A model generated the notes under the pieces. The model ran no database searches. It worked only from the letters and a program-made list of their open reading frames with translations, and was not told the origin of the DNA. A stretch of DNA of 16,895 bases, from the NCBI GenBank assembly GCA_003649845.1, contig QMTB01000013.1:1-16895 (forward strand). The letters are read 5' to 3'. The DNA is from Thermoplasmata archaeon. GTDB taxonomy: Archaea > Thermoplasmatota > E2 > DHVEG-1. Every line of letters begins with the position of its first letter. Position 1 is the first letter of the stretch. The position numbers and the translations under genes were made by a program. Of this stretch, positions 15,377 to 16,895 are shown piece by piece.

Positions 15377-16446
15377 AACTAATCTGGTATATTATTCCAA
15401 TACTTCTAATTCTACCCTTATCGGGATGTTTAGATCTATTTGAAGATATCCTTGCAACAGAGGTTATATATGAGGAGAGACCAACAGAGCTATCCTATAA
15501 GATCTCTTATGGTTATAATATTCATTGTATAGGAGATGGCTTCCATCAAATACATTATATACTTGACATACCAGATGTATTAGAAGGTGATATAGCTGTA
15601 ACAGAGATTCTAATGGAAGATAGATCAACGATGGTTTATCATGCAAATAATAGTATGATTTCTTGGAATATAACCGGTAGACATACTGCAGATTATAAAC
15701 TTGGTTTATCTGCATCTATAACCGCAGGAAGTTTTCTAATAGAGGATTTAAAAGGTTCAAAGGCAGATACCATAGAGGATATAAACCTATATCATCCTGA
15801 TATAGTTAGAAGATATACTCATCCTCAAGGAAATAAAACTATTACATTCATTGACCCCTATAATCCATCTATAAAATCTACTGCTCAATCAGTTATAGGA
15901 GATACTGATAATGTTTTTTTAGCTGCAAAGAAACTATTCATCTGGCTTAAAACATATACTACATACAAACCACATATAGGTTCAGAGGAGGTTCAACCAG
16001 CTTCAACTACCTTTATAAAGAAAACCGGGGATTGTGATGATCTAACCTTTCTATATCTCTCTTTATGTAGAGCAATAGATATACCATCTCGTTTTATAAA
16101 AGGATATATAATTGAGGAAAACCAAGGGGATATAGAGTGTATACCTCATGTATGGGCAGAGGTTTACGTTGGAGATAAACTAGGATGGATACCAGTTGAA
16201 TGCGCTGGCGAGGGTAAACCTGAGGCAGAGGTTGACCAAGATTTCGGAGTGGAAGATCCTTTTCATCTACGTTTATTCATCGATGATGGAAGCAATGAAT
16301 CCATAAGGGTAACCTTCACCAATCTAATAGTTAAATATGATAACAGTATAGAGGTGGAGATGCAATCCTATGTAGATATAATAGATTATAGTGTTTTGGA
16401 ATCCAAAGAGATGGTAGTTAAAAATAATATTCGAAGTTATAGATGA
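15373..16446 (+). CDS. Transglutaminase-like (papain-fold) lipoprotein
   Basis: A 357-residue exported protein. The N-terminus is a lipoprotein signal with LSGC and acylated Cys at 19. Residues about 25-175 form a beta-rich domain without a recognised family. Residues about 180-280 are a transglutaminase-like core with catalytic Cys in KTGDCDDLTFLYLSLCRA (C221) and His in PHVWAEVYV (H259). The third position, usually Asp after a GWxPV strand, reads GWIPVEC, so Glu276 stands there. This could be a tolerated change or a weakened triad. In prokaryotes such domains are mostly proteases or peptide-modifying enzymes at the cell surface. Its ATG overlaps the stop of the HerA-like gene, so the two are translationally coupled despite apparently unrelated sites of action. 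Confidence 0.85.
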   Translation: MKLIWYIIPILLILPLSGCLDLFEDILATEVIYEERPTELSYKISYGYNIHCIGDGFHQIHYILDIPDVLEGDIAVTEILMEDRSTMVYHANNSMISWNITGRHTADYKLGLSASITAGSFLIEDLKGSKADTIEDINLYHPDIVRRYTHPQGNKTITFIDPYNPSIKSTAQSVIGDTDNVFLAAKKLFIWLKTYTTYKPHIGSEEVQPASTTFIKKTGDCDDLTFLYLSLCRAIDIPSRFIKGYIIEENQGDIECIPHVWAEVYVGDKLGWIPVECAGEGKPEAEVDQDFGVEDPFHLRLFIDDGSNESIRVTFTNLIVKYDNSIEVEMQSYVDIIDYSVLESKEMVVKNNIRSYR

Positions 16447-16469
16447 AACAAGTTATCGTTGGTATCCTA

Positions 16470-16895
16470 TTAATTCTCCATCTTCTTCCTCTTCAAATAA
16501 AGGTATCTGCTTTGGCGTAGTATATCTGATTCTAACCTTTGAACCCATTTCCAGTCCTCACCGCAGAAGAGGTAATATAAGACTGTTAAAAAACCTGCCT
16601 ATTTTTAGAATTTGTTAAACAACCATCTTTACTTTTACACTTAGATGATTCAGAAGGTATTCCAGCTGCACATGTACCTGCAAAAAAAGTTCTTAAATAG
16701 CTGTTTTATCTCTGGTGATGGTAGCAATGAACAAAAAAGTCTGGGCTGGTTTTAAAAGGAGTGCATCACCATCCCATCCCATCTCAACCGCTCGAAAATG
16801 AGAAGTTTTCTCCCAGACTTTCTTCTCATTTTCTAGAAGGAAGTTTTTTATCCAATATATATCTTTTTATCTCCTTTTGGAGAATCTATTCTAGA
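16470..16895 (-). pseudogene. C-terminal part of an unidentified protein, broken by three frameshifts and cut by the window edge
   Basis: On the minus strand four protein-like segments follow each other in successive frames: 16895-16851 (IDSPKGDKK), 16866-16696 (VWEKTSHFRAVEMGWDGDA then LLLKPAQTFLF), 16705-16589 (FFAGTCAAGIPSESSKCK then DGCLTNSKN) and 16598-16470 (LYYLFCGEDWKWVQRLESDI, ending KKMEN). Each junction is repaired by one extra base in an A/T run (A5 in the minus strand near 16864-16868, A4 near 16704-16707, T6 at 16588-16593), giving about 142 contiguous residues. The mixed Trp/Cys/Gly content and continuous sense make chance unlikely. I do not recognise the family. Cys in AGTCAAG, SKCKSKDGC and LFCGED could bind metal. 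It converges with the lipoprotein gene. It may be a decayed gene or an intact gene damaged by base-calling errors. Confidence 0.6.

Noticed and set aside
15464..15715. Minus-strand Tyr-rich frame opposite the lipoprotein gene.
   Set aside because: It is a shadow of the lipoprotein reading frame with no ribosome-binding site or family features.
16443..16520. A 25-codon plus-strand frame overlapping the lipoprotein stop (ATGA) that looks like a signal peptide ending in SALA.
   Set aside because: It is antisense to the Lys/Arg-rich end of the minus-strand protein, whose complement naturally reads as Leu/Pro-rich. It stops immediately and nothing follows in frame.
16713..16850. Candidate structured RNA: 12-bp stem (16794-16805 with 16822-16833), 10-bp stem (16736-16745 with 16812-16821) in pseudoknot order, and an 8-bp stem (16713-16720 with 16764-16771), in GC-richer DNA with a T-run at 16844-16849.
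   Set aside because: The same bases read as convincing protein on the minus strand, which also explains the raised GC content. No known RNA family consensus is matched.
1..16895. tRNA or rRNA genes, CRISPR arrays, insertion-sequence ends, direct-repeat attachment sites.
   Set aside because: I looked for T-loop GTTCGA-type motifs, regularly spaced repeats and terminal inverted repeats flanking a transposase and saw none.

Overview
The window reads as an AT-rich archaeal chromosome segment. Archaeal markers are diphthine synthase (dphB), a WtpABC-type tungstate/molybdate transporter, a presenilin-like GxGD protease, a HerA-type ATPase, and TATA-like boxes 25-30 bases before several start codons with little or no leader. 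Arg is mostly AGA/AGG and Ile is often ATA. The secreted LTD/phospholipase-D and PKD surface proteins would fit a Thermoplasmatota-like euryarchaeon, but that placement is an inference from gene content.

Layout. At 2-3566 lie a membrane-anchored double-HKD phospholipase-D-like protein with a lamin-tail domain (its 5' end is outside the window), an overlapping rhomboid protease with a C-terminal zinc ribbon, and, convergent to it, a presenilin-like protease. At 3775-4772 is a secreted two-PKD-domain protein split by one frameshift. It converges on a CaCA cation/calcium antiporter (4767-5708). At 5948-6100 is an unlisted 50-codon Cys-containing gene with a strong Shine-Dalgarno but an apparent ATT start.

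The centre (12060 down to 6161, minus strand) is one tightly packed operon: wtpA-wtpB-wtpC-moaA-moaC-moaB-moeA. It couples tungstate/molybdate uptake to pyranopterin cofactor synthesis and metal insertion. A MOSC-domain gene is transcribed away from it across a short promoter region that holds a perfect 16-bp palindrome. moaD, moaE and nucleotide-attachment genes (mobA/mobB) are absent here and must be elsewhere if the pathway is complete.

On the right, dphB is followed by a HerA-like ATPase whose C-terminus carries a C-X6-C-X2-C-X5-C motif of the endonuclease III/MutY iron-sulfur loop type. This gene overlaps by 4 bases a transglutaminase-like lipoprotein gene. The last ~430 bases look empty at first but encode, on the minus strand, the C-terminal ~140 residues of an unidentified protein in four successive frames.

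All four frameshifts I found (one in the PKD gene, three at the right edge) are repaired by adding one base to an A/T run. That could mean sequence errors, for example near a contig end, or real gene decay. The strongest candidates for something new are the HerA/iron-sulfur-loop fusion linked to a lipoprotein gene, the small ATT-start Cys protein, and the palindromic promoter element between the Mo/W operon and the MOSC gene.
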